DNA of 64,000 nucleotides from Peribacillus simplex (GCF_030123325.1 NZ_CP126106.1:1640001-1704000); one strand, 5' to 3'; numbered from the stretch's first letter, positions 1 to 8,853 are shown. The notes: generated by a model from the letters alone, not told the origin. Numbers and translations are program-made.

Positions 1-2667
1 CTTGAAGGCCGTAAAGAGGTTTTGAAAGAACGGAAAAAAAATGCTGCCCAAAACAAGTCACAGCTAGAAAAAGCGATTGTGGAAGGTGAGGCTGCCGTCG
101 AGCGTTTGTCTTTGCAAAAGAAAAGAGAAACGGAAATCCTGCATGCACTGAACTTGGAAGTGAAGGGGATTTCTGAAACCTTACATGAAAAACAAAAAAG
201 CCTGGGCCTTTTCAATAGTGATATTGAAGCGATGATCGAAGCGAAAAAGAGTGACTATATCGAGTGGCTGAACAAGCAGGCATCGGCAAAAAACGAAAAA
301 CAATACCTGCTCCAGCAATTAACGCAGCAGGAACATAAAAATGCTAAACTTGATATGGAAAATGAAAAGTTCTTAACCGAAAGAATGGATATCACTGCTA
401 AAAAAATGGAATATTCACAGCTGATGGAAAATATGACTAAGCAGCTTGAAGAGCATGTCACTTATTTCCGAAATCAGCAGAATAAATTGAATGCTGCAAA
501 AGATACGTATCAAAAACAAGAAACCACCCTTTATAAGGCCTATCAATTCCTTCAACAGGCAAAATCTCGTAAAGAACTTCTTGAAGAAATGGAAGATGAT
601 TATGCAGGCTTTTTCCAGGGTGTAAAAGAGGTTTTGAAAGCGAAAGAAACCCTTCGAGGCATTGAAGGGGCAGTTGCGGAATTGATAAAGGTTCCAAAGG
701 AATATGAAACGGCCATCGAAACGGCTCTGGGCGGAGCGATGCAGCATGTTGTCGTGGAACGCGAGGAGCATGCACGGGAAGCCATTTCCTTCTTGAAGAA
801 AAATAGGTATGGGCGTGCGACGTTCTTGCCTTTATCAGTCATAAAGGCAAGAGAGGTATCAGCTAACCAACTATCGATGCTGAAGAGTCATCCAGCTTTT
901 GTGGGGACAGGTTCCTCATTGATACAATATGATGATAGGCATGCAGCGATTGCTGAAAATCTATTAGGAACGGTGATGATCACCACTGATTTAAAAGGTG
1001 CAAATGACCTGGCGAAAATGATGCAGCACCGTTTCCGCTTCGTAACACTTGAAGGGGATATCGTCAATCCAGGTGGCTCAATGACTGGTGGAGCCTTAAA
1101 GCAAAAAACGACCTCCCTGCTTTCAAGGAAAACGGAATTGGAAGAGCTCCATCAAAAACTTGCTGCAATGGAAGCTAAAACGAATCAGCTAGAAAAGCAA
1201 GTCAAACAGCTCAAAGTGGATTTGGGTGTTCAAGAGCAAACGCTTGAACAAACCAGAAAAACAGGAGAGAGACTTCGATTACAAGAACAAACCCTTAAGG
1301 GCGAGCTCCGTGAAGTGGAGCTGCAGGAAAGAAATGTGAATGAACGGCTGCATCTTTATGATTTGGATAAAAATTCATATTTAGAAGAACAACAGCAAAA
1401 AACAGCAAGACTTGAAGAGCTGGAAGAACTTTTGGAATCATGTAAAACTGAGATTGAAGGGCTGGACCGGTTGATTTCCGAAATGACCGAACAAAAGCAA
1501 TCTCAGCAATCCTCAAAAGAGAGCCTTTCTGAAGAAACGAATGAACTGAGGGTAATGCTTGCCTCTAAGCGCGGCCAGCTGCAAAACCAAAAAGAGAAGA
1601 TGGAACGCATTGAATCGGATCTTTCAAAGGAAACAAGCAGGCTTGCCGAAAACAAAGATGATTTAGGGCTCCTGACCAATGAAATGACAGACAGTTCAAG
1701 CGGGGAAGAGTCCCTGGAAGATATGGCTCAGCAGAAATTGCTCGATAAAAATGGAGCAATTGAAGGAATCGCCATGAAAAAACAGGAAAAAAACGAGCTT
1801 CTCACGGAAGTTGAAACGCTTGAACTGTCCTTGAAAGAAGAAAATCGACTTTATAGAGGCATTGTCGAAGTGATAAAGGATGAAGAAGTGAAATTAACTC
1901 GTCTGGATGTCGAACTGGAAAATCGCCTCGACCACTTGAGAGAAGAATATACCCTTTCCTTTGAAGGTGCTAAAGAACAGTATCCATTGATGATGCCTGC
2001 AGAAGAGGCTCAAAAAAGGGTGAAGTTAATCAAGCTTGCAATCGAGGAACTGGGGACGGTGAATCTAGGTGCAATTGATGAATACGCACGTGTAGCTGAA
2101 CGCTATGAATTCCTTCTTAGTCAAAAGGAAGATCTTCAACAGGCGAAAGATACATTATTCCAAGTCATCGATGAAATGGATGATGAAATGAAGCGGCGCT
2201 TTGCCGAAACCTTCTATTCGATCCGTGAAGAATTCGAACAAGTCTTCAAAGCTTTATTCGGCGGAGGCAGAGCGGAGCTGAAGCTGACAAATCCGGATGA
2301 TTTACTAAATACAGGAGTAGATATCATTGCACAGCCTCCCGGGAAAAAACTGCAAAATTTGAGCCTCTTATCCGGGGGAGAACGAGCATTGACAGCCATA
2401 GCCCTTTTATTCTCCATTCTAAAAGTGCGTCCGGTGCCTTTCTGTATCCTTGATGAGGTCGAGGCAGCGCTTGATGAGGCGAATGTCGTCCGGTTCAGTC
2501 AATTTTTAAGGAAGTTCAGCAGGGAAACGCAGTTCATCGTGATCACTCACCGCAAAGGCACGATGGAAGAGGCGGATGTCCTATATGGAATTACGATGCA
2601 GGAGTCAGGTGTCTCCAAACTTGTTTCCGTCCGGATGGAAGAATCAGAAAACTTTATGGAAGTTTAA
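1..2667 (+). CDS. smc: Chromosome segregation/condensation ATPase SMC, 3' part (5' end outside window)
   Basis: The frame is open from base 1, so this is the C-terminal 888 codons of a protein normally about 1186 aa. SMC dimers with ScpA/ScpB load at the origin region and align and condense sister chromosomes. Visible in order: coiled coil, hinge domain at roughly fragment residues 190-360 (with NPGGSMTGG after it), a long Glu/Lys/Gln-rich second coiled coil, then the C-terminal half of the ABC head. The head carries the signature LSGGERALTAIALLF, Walker B CILDEVEAALDEAN and the H-loop region VITHRKGTMEEAD. The N-terminal Walker A half lies upstream of the window. ftsY follows after 27 nt, as in B. 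subtilis (rnc-smc-ftsY). No damage is seen. Confidence 0.97.
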   Translation, partial: LEGRKEVLKERKKNAAQNKSQLEKAIVEGEAAVERLSLQKKRETEILHALNLEVKGISETLHEKQKSLGLFNSDIEAMIEAKKSDYIEWLNKQASAKNEKQYLLQQLTQQEHKNAKLDMENEKFLTERMDITAKKMEYSQLMENMTKQLEEHVTYFRNQQNKLNAAKDTYQKQETTLYKAYQFLQQAKSRKELLEEMEDDYAGFFQGVKEVLKAKETLRGIEGAVAELIKVPKEYETAIETALGGAMQHVVVEREEHAREAISFLKKNRYGRATFLPLSVIKAREVSANQLSMLKSHPAFVGTGSSLIQYDDRHAAIAENLLGTVMITTDLKGANDLAKMMQHRFRFVTLEGDIVNPGGSMTGGALKQKTTSLLSRKTELEELHQKLAAMEAKTNQLEKQVKQLKVDLGVQEQTLEQTRKTGERLRLQEQTLKGELREVELQERNVNERLHLYDLDKNSYLEEQQQKTARLEELEELLESCKTEIEGLDRLISEMTEQKQSQQSSKESLSEETNELRVMLASKRGQLQNQKEKMERIESDLSKETSRLAENKDDLGLLTNEMTDSSSGEESLEDMAQQKLLDKNGAIEGIAMKKQEKNELLTEVETLELSLKEENRLYRGIVEVIKDEEVKLTRLDVELENRLDHLREEYTLSFEGAKEQYPLMMPAEEAQKRVKLIKLAIEELGTVNLGAIDEYARVAERYEFLLSQKEDLQQAKDTLFQVIDEMDDEMKRRFAETFYSIREEFEQVFKALFGGGRAELKLTNPDDLLNTGVDIIAQPPGKKLQNLSLLSGGERALTAIALLFSILKVRPVPFCILDEVEAALDEANVVRFSQFLRKFSRETQFIVITHRKGTMEEADVLYGITMQESGVSKLVSVRMEESENFMEV

Positions 2668-2694
2668 AATTCATGAATTAGAGGAAGTGGGACA

Positions 2695-3711
2695 ATGAGT
2701 TTTTTCAAAAAGCTAAAAGAGAAATTTACGACCCAGGAAGAAAAAGAAAAATCAGTTGAAGCAGAAATATCCATAGGAGAAAAATTCAAACAAGGTTTGA
2801 CAAAGACGAGGAATTCCTTTACGGGAAGGGTTAATGAACTTGTTGCCCGTTATCGGAAAGTGGATGAGGACTTTTTTGAAGAACTTGAAGAAATCCTGAT
2901 ACAGGCAGATGTAGGCTTTGATACTGTGATGGAACTGATTGATCAATTAAAAATGGAAGTCAAGCTTCGCAATATCTCTGATACGAGGGAAGTGCAGTCC
3001 GTTATCTCCGAAAAGCTTGTTGAAATCTACCAAGGTGATGATGAAGCGACTTCAAGCCTCAATATACAAGAAGAAGGTTTGACGGTCATTTTGTTTGTAG
3101 GGGTTAATGGGGTAGGTAAAACGACGACCATTGGTAAACTCGCCCATAAATTCAAAACAGAAGGTAAATCTGTCGTATTGGCTGCCGGGGATACCTTCCG
3201 TGCCGGTGCGATCGAACAGCTTGAGGTTTGGGGAGAGCGTGTCGGTGTCAGTGTAATCAAACAGGGTGAAGGCTCTGACCCTGCAGCGGTCATGTTCGAC
3301 GCCATTCAGGCCGCCAAGGCACGAAAAGCGGATATACTGATCTGCGACACGGCCGGCCGCTTACAGAATAAAGTTAATTTAATGAAGGAATTGGAAAAGG
3401 TGAAACGTGTAATTGAACGTGAAGTACCAGGTGCACCACACGAGGTGTTGCTTGCCCTTGATGCTACAACCGGGCAAAATGCCCTTATTCAGGCCAAGAC
3501 ATTCAAGGAAGCGACCAATGTTTCCGGGATTGTTTTAACAAAGCTTGATGGCACCGCAAAAGGTGGGATTGTTTTGGCAATTCGTAATGAATTGGCCATT
3601 CCCGTTAAATTTGTCGGGCTAGGTGAAAAAATGGACGATCTACAGGAATTCGATGCTGAGAAATATGTTTATGGCCTTTTCGCTGATATCATCGATAAAG
3701 AAGAGGTTTAG
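2695..3711 (+). CDS. ftsY: Signal recognition particle receptor FtsY (SRP GTPase)
   Basis: This is the membrane-associated receptor that docks the Ffh/4.5S RNA/ribosome complex at SecYEG. The 338 aa match the short Bacillus form: a Lys/Glu-rich N-terminus, a helical N domain (about residues 30-110) and a G domain with P-loop GVNGVGKTTTIGK, DTAGR and TKLDGTAKGG. The last motif is typical of the SRP GTPase family, and the short acidic A region separates it from Ffh. The ATG is preceded by GAGGAAGTGGG. It lies 27 nt after smc, probably in the same transcript, and a terminator follows directly. Confidence 0.97.
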   Translation: MSFFKKLKEKFTTQEEKEKSVEAEISIGEKFKQGLTKTRNSFTGRVNELVARYRKVDEDFFEELEEILIQADVGFDTVMELIDQLKMEVKLRNISDTREVQSVISEKLVEIYQGDDEATSSLNIQEEGLTVILFVGVNGVGKTTTIGKLAHKFKTEGKSVVLAAGDTFRAGAIEQLEVWGERVGVSVIKQGEGSDPAAVMFDAIQAAKARKADILICDTAGRLQNKVNLMKELEKVKRVIEREVPGAPHEVLLALDATTGQNALIQAKTFKEATNVSGIVLTKLDGTAKGGIVLAIRNELAIPVKFVGLGEKMDDLQEFDAEKYVYGLFADIIDKEEV

Positions 3712-3718
3712 AAAAATT

Positions 3719-3754
3719 GTAAGCCGGAAGAGATAATTCTCTTCTGGTTTTTTG
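3719..3754 (+). terminator. Rho-independent terminator after ftsY
   Basis: A 12-bp stem (AAGCCGGAAGAG against CTCTTCTGGTTT, with G-U pairs) has a short TAATT-type loop and runs into TTTTTT. It separates smc-ftsY from ylxM-ffh. Confidence 0.85.
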
Positions 3755-3855
3755 TTCACAGTGTTTATTTGGAGGAACAATTGCAGAAAGGTCTAAAAAA
3801 GCGGCGGAAAAAAGAAAAAAATAATGCTTTGCAATCAAGTGGTAAGGAGTTTAAC

Positions 3856-3884
3856 TTGACATCAAATAAACAAGGCTTTACAAT
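3856..3884 (+). promoter_or_regulatory. Sigma-A promoter for ylxM-ffh
   Basis: TTGACA, 17-bp spacer, TACAAT. The -35 is perfect and the -10 near-perfect, about 48 nt upstream of the ylxM start. It lies just downstream of the ftsY terminator, so ylxM-ffh is probably its own transcription unit. Confidence 0.75.
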
Positions 3885-3931
3885 ATAAACTTGTAAAGGG
3901 TTTTCACTTAACAGCAGGGAGGCTTGCTAAG

Positions 3932-4264
3932 ATGCTTGAAAAGACAACGCGGATTAATTATTTGTATGACTTTTACCAATCGTTGTTAACGGAGAAGCAG
4001 CAGAGCTACATGTCCCTCTACTATCTGGATGATTACTCTCTTGGCGAGATTGCCGAAGAATACGAAGTCAGTAGGCAGGCAGTCTATGATAATATAAAAA
4101 GAACGGAAGCGATGCTTGAGGAATATGAAGCAAAGCTTTTGTTATTTCAAAAATTTCAAGAGCGTAACCAGTGGATTGCGAATATGAAGGGACTCATAGA
4201 AAAGGATTCCTTTTCAAAAGAGGAGCTGCTTGACGCAATCACAACGCTTGAGAAGTTGGATTAG
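3932..4264 (+). CDS. ylxM: YlxM, sigma-70 region 4-like DNA-binding helix-turn-helix protein (UPF0122)
   Basis: This 110-aa protein is encoded directly upstream of ffh, as in most Firmicutes, and is linked by that context to the SRP pathway. In streptococci YlxM associates with SRP; I infer nothing more specific here. About residues 20-70 form a sigma-region-4-like helix-turn-helix (YYLDDYSLGEIAEEYEVSRQ followed by AVYDNIKRTE), and a charged helical tail follows. The ATG has an upstream GGGAGG. Its stop is 11 nt before ffh, which suggests coupled translation. Confidence 0.93.
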   Translation: MLEKTTRINYLYDFYQSLLTEKQQSYMSLYYLDDYSLGEIAEEYEVSRQAVYDNIKRTEAMLEEYEAKLLLFQKFQERNQWIANMKGLIEKDSFSKEELLDAITTLEKLD

Positions 4265-4275
4265 GAGGCGGCAAT

Positions 4276-5616
4276 ATGGCATTTGAAGGATTGGCCGACC
4301 GACTGCAAAGCACGATGCAAAAAATTCGCGGAAAAGGGAAGGTCAACGAAGCGGACGTAAAAGAAATGATGCGTGAAGTCCGATTGGCCCTGCTTGAAGC
4401 GGATGTTAACTTTAAAGTCGTGAAGGATTTTGTAAAGCGTGTCAGTGAACGTTCGGTAGGTCAGGAAGTGCTGAAAAGCTTAACCCCCGGTCAACAGGTA
4501 ATTAAAGTAGTTAAGGAAGAATTGACGGAGCTGATGGGCGGCGAACAAAGCAAGATTGCCGTTGCCTCGAAACCGCCGACTGTCATTATGATGGTTGGGC
4601 TTCAGGGTGCTGGTAAAACGACGACCACCGGAAAGCTTGCCAATCTTCTTAGGAAAAAATACAACCGCAAGCCATTGCTCGTTGCGGCTGATATTTACCG
4701 TCCGGCGGCGATTAAGCAGCTTGAAACACTTGGCAAACAATTAAGCATGCCTGTTTTCTCCCTTGGGGACCAGGTCAGCCCTGTTGAAATTGCCAAACAG
4801 GCAATTGAAAAAGCTAAGGAAGAACATCATGATTATGTGTTGATTGATACCGCAGGCCGCCTTCATGTTGATGAAAACTTGATGGGCGAACTGAAGGATA
4901 TCAAAGAGTTGACAAAACCTGATGAAATCTTCCTGGTTGTCGATGCGATGACAGGTCAGGATGCGGTCAATGTAGCCCAAAGCTTCAATGAACAGCTAGG
5001 CCTGACTGGAGTCGTCTTAACGAAACTTGATGGGGATACACGTGGTGGTGCGGCACTTTCAATCCGTTCAGTCACCGACACGCCGATTAAATTCGTCGGT
5101 ATGGGGGAAAAATTGGATGCACTTGAAGCGTTCCATCCAGAACGGATGGCGTCAAGGATTCTCGGCATGGGTGATGTATTGACCCTAATCGAAAAAGCAC
5201 AGGCCAATGTAGATGAAGAAAAAGCGAAAGAATTAGAGAAAAAGATGCGTACAGCCACTTTTACCTTTGATGATTTCCTTGATCAGCTTGGTCAGGTGCG
5301 GAATATGGGACCGCTTGATGATATTCTGAAAATGATTCCCGGTGCGAATAAAATGAAAGGGATGGACAACCTTCAGATCGATGAGAAACAGATCGGTCAT
5401 GTGGAAGCTATCATCCGTTCAATGACTACGCATGAAAAGGAACATCCGGAAACCATGAATGCATCCCGCAAGAAACGGATTGCCAAGGGAAGCGGCAGAT
5501 CGATTCAAGAAGTGAACCGTCTACTGAAGCAATTCGAAGAAATGAAAAAGATGATGAAACAGGTTACGAACATGCAAAAAGGAAAGAAAAAGGGATTCAA
5601 ATTCCCGTTCATGTAA
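4276..5616 (+). CDS. ffh: Signal recognition particle GTPase Ffh (SRP54)
   Basis: Ffh binds signal peptides as they emerge from the ribosome and, with the scRNA (4.5S-like), delivers them to FtsY. The 446 aa match the family (B. subtilis 446). It has an N domain to about residue 95, a G domain with GLQGAGKTTTTGKLA, DTAGRLHVD and TKLDGDTRGG, and a Met-rich M domain from about residue 300. That M domain has GPLDDILKMIPGANKMKGM, the RNA-binding RIAKGSGRSIQEVNRLLKQF and a Met/Lys-rich tail. The start has a strong AGGAGG. It is co-transcribed with ylxM. Confidence 0.98.
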   Translation: MAFEGLADRLQSTMQKIRGKGKVNEADVKEMMREVRLALLEADVNFKVVKDFVKRVSERSVGQEVLKSLTPGQQVIKVVKEELTELMGGEQSKIAVASKPPTVIMMVGLQGAGKTTTTGKLANLLRKKYNRKPLLVAADIYRPAAIKQLETLGKQLSMPVFSLGDQVSPVEIAKQAIEKAKEEHHDYVLIDTAGRLHVDENLMGELKDIKELTKPDEIFLVVDAMTGQDAVNVAQSFNEQLGLTGVVLTKLDGDTRGGAALSIRSVTDTPIKFVGMGEKLDALEAFHPERMASRILGMGDVLTLIEKAQANVDEEKAKELEKKMRTATFTFDDFLDQLGQVRNMGPLDDILKMIPGANKMKGMDNLQIDEKQIGHVEAIIRSMTTHEKEHPETMNASRKKRIAKGSGRSIQEVNRLLKQFEEMKKMMKQVTNMQKGKKKGFKFPFM

Positions 5617-5642
5617 GGTTTATTTTAGGTCGAAACTGAAGT

Positions 5643-5681
5643 GAAATACAGGTCAAATCCATGTATTTCAACACTTTTTTT
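5643..5681 (+). terminator. Weak AT-rich terminator after ffh
   Basis: GAAATACA pairs with TGTATTTC (8 bp, 11-nt loop), and a seven-T run starts a few bases later. The stem is weak and the T run is displaced, so read-through into rpsP is likely. Confidence 0.45.
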
Positions 5682-5700
5682 ACCTGTTAAGAAAAAAACC

Positions 5701-5730
5701 TTTACAAACATGCAAGACATTTGATATTAT
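5701..5730 (+). promoter_or_regulatory. Sigma-A promoter for rpsP
   Basis: TTTACA, 18-bp spacer, TATTAT, about 40 nt upstream of the rpsP start codon. Confidence 0.65.
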
Positions 5731-5769
5731 ACTATCTTGTGTGAAACTATTCGGAGGTGCTTATTTAAA

Positions 5770-6042
5770 ATGGCAGTAAAAATTCGCTTAAAACGTATGG
5801 GAGCTAAAAAATCTCCTTTCTATCGTATTGTAGTTGCAGATTCTCGTTCACCACGTGACGGACGTTACATTGAAGTGGTAGGAACTTATAACCCGGTGTC
5901 TCAACCAGCTAAAGTTGAAATCAACGAAGAGCTTGCTCTTAAATGGTTACAAGATGGAGCTAAACCATCTGATACAGTTCGTAACTTATTCTCTACACAA
6001 GGCATCATGGAAAAATTCCATGTTGCAAAAAACAGCAAGTAA
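5770..6042 (+). CDS. rpsP: 30S ribosomal protein S16
   Basis: The product is 90 aa, exactly the Bacillus S16 length. It begins MAVKIRLKRMGAKKSPFYRI and contains DSRSPRDGRYIEVVGTYNP, the S16 family signature region. S16 binds 16S rRNA and stabilises 30S assembly. An in-frame GTG exists 33 nt upstream, but ATG 5770 is chosen because it follows GGAGGTG at a normal distance and gives the universal MAVKI start. khpA and the rimM-trmD-rplS group follow, as in other Bacillaceae. Confidence 0.97.
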   Translation: MAVKIRLKRMGAKKSPFYRIVVADSRSPRDGRYIEVVGTYNPVSQPAKVEINEELALKWLQDGAKPSDTVRNLFSTQGIMEKFHVAKNSK

Positions 6043-6055
6043 TCGACGGTAGTTG

Positions 6056-6286
6056 ATGAAAGCACTGATTGAAACGATTGTTTCAGCACTTGTGGATTAT
6101 CCGGAAGAGGTCATCGTGAGCTCCAAGGAAGAGTCCGACCGGATTGTTTATACCCTCTCCGTTCATAAAGAGGACATGGGCAAGGTGATCGGTAAACAAG
6201 GGCGTGTTGCTAAGGCGATTCGGACTGTGGTATATGCAGCAGGATCTTCACAGCAGAAGAAAATCTATTTGGAGATTTCCGAATAA
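6056..6286 (+). CDS. khpA: KhpA, small KH-domain RNA-binding protein (YlqC)
   Basis: This is a roughly 76-aa single KH domain with the GxxG loop inside GKVIGKQGRVAKAIR. In Firmicutes KhpA pairs with KhpB/Jag to form an RNA chaperone that affects cell elongation and small-RNA function. The start is uncertain by one codon: TTG 6053 and ATG 6056 are adjacent and neither has a strong Shine-Dalgarno. The gene lies 13 nt after rpsP, so translational coupling is likely. A strong terminator begins at its stop codon. Confidence 0.92.
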   Translation: MKALIETIVSALVDYPEEVIVSSKEESDRIVYTLSVHKEDMGKVIGKQGRVAKAIRTVVYAAGSSQQKKIYLEISE

Positions 6287-6313
6287 GGAGGGTTAATACC
6301 CCTCCTTTTTTTG
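6284..6313 (+). terminator. Rho-independent terminator after khpA
   Basis: AAGGAGGG pairs with CCCTCCTT around a short TTAATA-type loop, followed by a T7 run. The stem overlaps the khpA stop codon. Confidence 0.85.
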
Positions 6314-6507
6314 TACTTCAAGAAAGTGAAATTCCGACTTGGATCCTTATTGAATAGACCAGGACTTTAAACTTTACGCCTTTTTAAGACGCATCTTTTA
6401 GCGATTTACGTTATACTTAAGAGAATGACCCCCATTTCAAAAAGATTACCCCATCATACATATTTTTTGAAGGAAATAAGAAATCATAGATAATAGGAGG
6501 TGCTGGA

Positions 6508-6894
6508 ATGAAAATTCTCCAAAATGTAATCGTTAACCAAGTATTAACGGAATCCAGCAAGAATCAGCTCCTCGAGAAATACAAGTCAAAACGCCTTCAG
6601 CTTCAAAAAGAGAGTGAACAGCTTCGCTTTGAACTGAAAAAACTTGAAAAAACAAGAACTCTCCAACCTGCTAGTCTCCGTGCTCATTTTGAAAAAGAAA
6701 TAAACCAGAGGCAAGAAAAAATTAAACTGCTTGAATTTCAAATGGAGCAGTTGGAGATCCTTCCCGCAGGTAGTGAATTGAAGGAACGGGAAGTTCAAAG
6801 TATCATTGATGTGGAAATTGGGGCAGATTGGGACGAAATTATGGCAACGAAGACCATTGTCATTAAAGATGGAATCGTCTCGGAAATTCGTTAG
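6508..6894 (+). CDS. ylqD: YlqD family protein of unknown function
   Basis: The product is 128 aa. The N-terminal part is a Lys/Glu/Gln-rich helix, probably coiled coil (about residues 15-85), followed by a small beta-rich domain ending IEIGADWDEIMATKTIVIKD. It is recognised as YlqD by sequence and position between khpA and rimM, and no biochemical role is known to me. The start has a strong TAGGAGGTG. It ends 10 nt before rimM, so the two are probably co-transcribed. Confidence 0.88.
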   Translation: MKILQNVIVNQVLTESSKNQLLEKYKSKRLQLQKESEQLRFELKKLEKTRTLQPASLRAHFEKEINQRQEKIKLLEFQMEQLEILPAGSELKEREVQSIIDVEIGADWDEIMATKTIVIKDGIVSEIR

Positions 6895-6904
6895 AGGTGA
6901 AAGA

Positions 6905-7423
6905 ATGGAAAAATGGTTTAATGTAGGTAAAATTGTCAACACACATGGTCTTTTAGGAGAGGTCCGTGTTATTTCTTCAACAGACTTTCCAGAAAAACGA
7001 TACAAAGTGGGAAATACTCTGTATTTGTTTAGGGACACGGAGAAAAAACCTTTGCCGCTTATCGTCAGGTCGCATCGCACCCATAAAAATTTTAACCTGT
7101 TGACGTTCGAGAACTATTATAACGTCGGACAGGTCGAGGCTTTTAAAAACGGGGTCCTGAAAGTCAAGGAAGCACAGCTTGGTAAATTGGACGAAGGTGA
7201 GTTCTACTTCCATGAAATCATCGGCTGTTCGGTATTTACGGATGAAGGCATGGAAGTTGGGGAAATCATTGAGGTTCTTACTCCTGGTGCCAATGATGTT
7301 TGGGTCATTAAGAAAGCTGGCAGTAAGGACATCCTGATCCCGTATATTGAACAAATTGTAAAAGAAGTGGATATTTCCGCTAAAAAGGTCATCATTACAC
7401 CGATGGAAGGACTTTTGGACTGA
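6905..7423 (+). CDS. rimM: 16S rRNA processing/30S maturation factor RimM
   Basis: RimM assists late 30S assembly and binds S19 near the 3' domain of 16S rRNA. The 172 aa contain an N-terminal RimM beta-barrel (KIVNTHGLLGEVRVIS) and a C-terminal PRC-barrel with EIIEVLTPGANDVWVI and ILIPYIEQIVKEVD. The ATG at 6905 is chosen because AGAGGTG precedes it and the family begins at this point; an open frame continues upstream inside ylqD but has no such support. The stop overlaps the trmD start by one base (TGATG). Confidence 0.96.
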   Translation: MEKWFNVGKIVNTHGLLGEVRVISSTDFPEKRYKVGNTLYLFRDTEKKPLPLIVRSHRTHKNFNLLTFENYYNVGQVEAFKNGVLKVKEAQLGKLDEGEFYFHEIIGCSVFTDEGMEVGEIIEVLTPGANDVWVIKKAGSKDILIPYIEQIVKEVDISAKKVIITPMEGLLD

Positions 7424-8157
7424 TGAAAATCGATGTGCTTTCGCTTTTTCCAGAAATGTTCGAAGGGGTATTTGGTTCGTCAATCTTAAAAAAGGCTGCG
7501 GAAAAGCAGGCTGTCAGCTACAAGGTGACCAACTTTCGAGATTATGCAGATAATAAACATTCGACGGTAGACGATTATCCGTACGGCGGCGGTGCCGGAA
7601 TGGTATTGAAGGCACAACCGATCTTTGATGCTGTGGAGGCTCTAAAAGGGCAAGGTGAGCTAACCCCAAGGGTAGTCCTGCTTTGTCCCCAGGGAGAGCG
7701 TTACACGCAGAAAAAAGCCGAAGAGCTTGCTGGAGAGGAACATCTCATTTTCATTTGCGGGCATTATGAAGGGTATGATGAGCGCATCCGGGAGCATGTC
7801 GTCACTGATGAAATATCGATTGGTGACTTTGTGCTTACAGGAGGGGAATTGGGTGCAATGGTCATTATTGACAGCGTTGTGCGCTTGCTTCCTGGCGTTC
7901 TGGGAAATGTTGACTCCCCGATTCTTGATTCCTATTCTTCTGGTTTGTTAGAGCATCCCCATTATACTAGGCCTGCAGATTTCCGGGGGATGAAAGTTCC
8001 CGATCCGCTAATATCCGGGAATCATAAAAAAATCGATGAATGGCGGATGAAGGAATCTCTGCGCAGAACTTGGATTCGACGTCCGGATTTGCTCGATAGT
8101 TATGAACTATCGGAAGTTGAAAAAAAATTATTATCCGAGATTAAAAAAGAAGACTGA
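7423..8157 (+). CDS. trmD: tRNA (guanine-N1-)-methyltransferase TrmD
   Basis: TrmD uses S-adenosylmethionine to make m1G37 next to the anticodon, which prevents +1 frameshifting. The 244 aa show the SPOUT trefoil-knot motifs CGHYEGYDERI and ISIGDFVLTGGE. YGGGAGMVLKAQP near residue 55 and the C-terminal KIDEWRMKESLRRT complete the family pattern. It is translationally coupled to rimM by overlapping TGATG and followed by the rplS leader. Confidence 0.98.
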   Translation: MKIDVLSLFPEMFEGVFGSSILKKAAEKQAVSYKVTNFRDYADNKHSTVDDYPYGGGAGMVLKAQPIFDAVEALKGQGELTPRVVLLCPQGERYTQKKAEELAGEEHLIFICGHYEGYDERIREHVVTDEISIGDFVLTGGELGAMVIIDSVVRLLPGVLGNVDSPILDSYSSGLLEHPHYTRPADFRGMKVPDPLISGNHKKIDEWRMKESLRRTWIRRPDLLDSYELSEVEKKLLSEIKKED

Positions 8158-8163
8158 TGGCTA

Positions 8164-8192
8164 TTGCATCGTCGTTTATAGTATGATAGGAT
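8164..8192 (+). promoter_or_regulatory. Sigma-A promoter for rplS
   Basis: TTGCAT, 17-bp spacer, TAGGAT, starting a few bases after the trmD stop. It would give rplS its own transcript with a leader of about 90 nt. Confidence 0.6.
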
Positions 8193-8199
8193 ATAACTT

Positions 8200-8275
8200 G
8201 TGACTTGGGCAAAATGCTCAGTCTTATAACGATGTTCCGCTGCAAACAATGAGTATTTGCAAGAGCGTCCAGGAG
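8200..8275 (+). ncRNA. Structured 5' leader of rplS (L19 leader candidate)
   Basis: Two hairpins are visible. GACTTGGGC pairs with GCTCAGTC at 8202-8223, and TGCAAA pairs with TTTGCA at 8241-8261. They are followed by GAGCGTCC and the rplS ribosome-binding site. Firmicute rplS genes are known to carry an autoregulatory L19 leader. The placement and the purine-rich end fit, but I assign the family by context and not by a covariance search. Confidence 0.55.
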
Positions 8276-8287
8276 GAGTTGAAATCG

Positions 8288-8635
8288 ATGCAAAATCTTA
8301 TTAACGAAATCACAAAAGAACAACTTCGCTCAGATCTTCCATCATTCAGACCTGGTGACACAGTACGTGTACACGTAAAGGTTATTGAAGGAACTCGCGA
8401 ACGTATCCAGTTGTTTGAAGGCGTTGTAATCAAACGTCGTGGCGGCGGAGTTAGTGAAACTTTCACAGTGCGTAAGATCTCTTACGGCGTTGGAGTAGAA
8501 CGTGCTTTCCCTGTTCACACACCAAAAATTGCGAAACTAGAAGTTATCCGTCACGGTAAAGTACGTCGTGCGAAACTTTATTACCTACGCGAACTTCGTG
8601 GTAAAAAAGCACGTATTAAAGAAATTCGTCGTTAA
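8288..8635 (+). CDS. rplS: 50S ribosomal protein L19
   Basis: The 115-aa product has the L19 core RPGDTVRVHVKVIEGTRERI and FEGVVIKRRGGG. L19 sits at the 30S-50S interface. ATG 8288 follows AGGAGGAG and gives the 115-aa length seen in B. subtilis; the open frame upstream of it is the leader. A terminator follows 68 nt after the stop. Confidence 0.97.
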   Translation: MQNLINEITKEQLRSDLPSFRPGDTVRVHVKVIEGTRERIQLFEGVVIKRRGGGVSETFTVRKISYGVGVERAFPVHTPKIAKLEVIRHGKVRRAKLYYLRELRGKKARIKEIRR

Positions 8636-8703
8636 TTCTTCGAATATCTTCATGCGGGTTTACCATGATCCACATAAGGTGAATAACCAAACAGTATCAT
8701 GCA

Positions 8704-8738
8704 AAAAAAGGGAGCTTGTTTATCAGGCTCCCTTTTTG
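8704..8738 (+). terminator. Rho-independent terminator after rplS
   Basis: AAAAAGGGAGC pairs with GCTCCCTTTTT around a loop of roughly 12 nt, with the T run forming the right arm. It closes the rplS unit. Confidence 0.88.
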
Positions 8739-8853
8739 CACTTTAAGAAACGATGAATACACATACGGTGAGAACTATATAGAATCCTGCTCGCTATAGC
8801 GTCCGTATCATGTTAAAATAATTGTTGATATGCTTCAAAAAGGGTGGGTAAGG

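Noticed and set aside
6586..7483. Long minus-strand open frames (up to 168 aa) opposite ylqD and rimM
   Set aside because: They mirror confidently assigned + strand genes, resemble no family, and have no promoter or ribosome-binding site on the minus strand.
8568..8756. 62-aa frame over the rplS 3' end
   Set aside because: It runs through the rplS terminator and overlaps rplS, so it is not a plausible gene.
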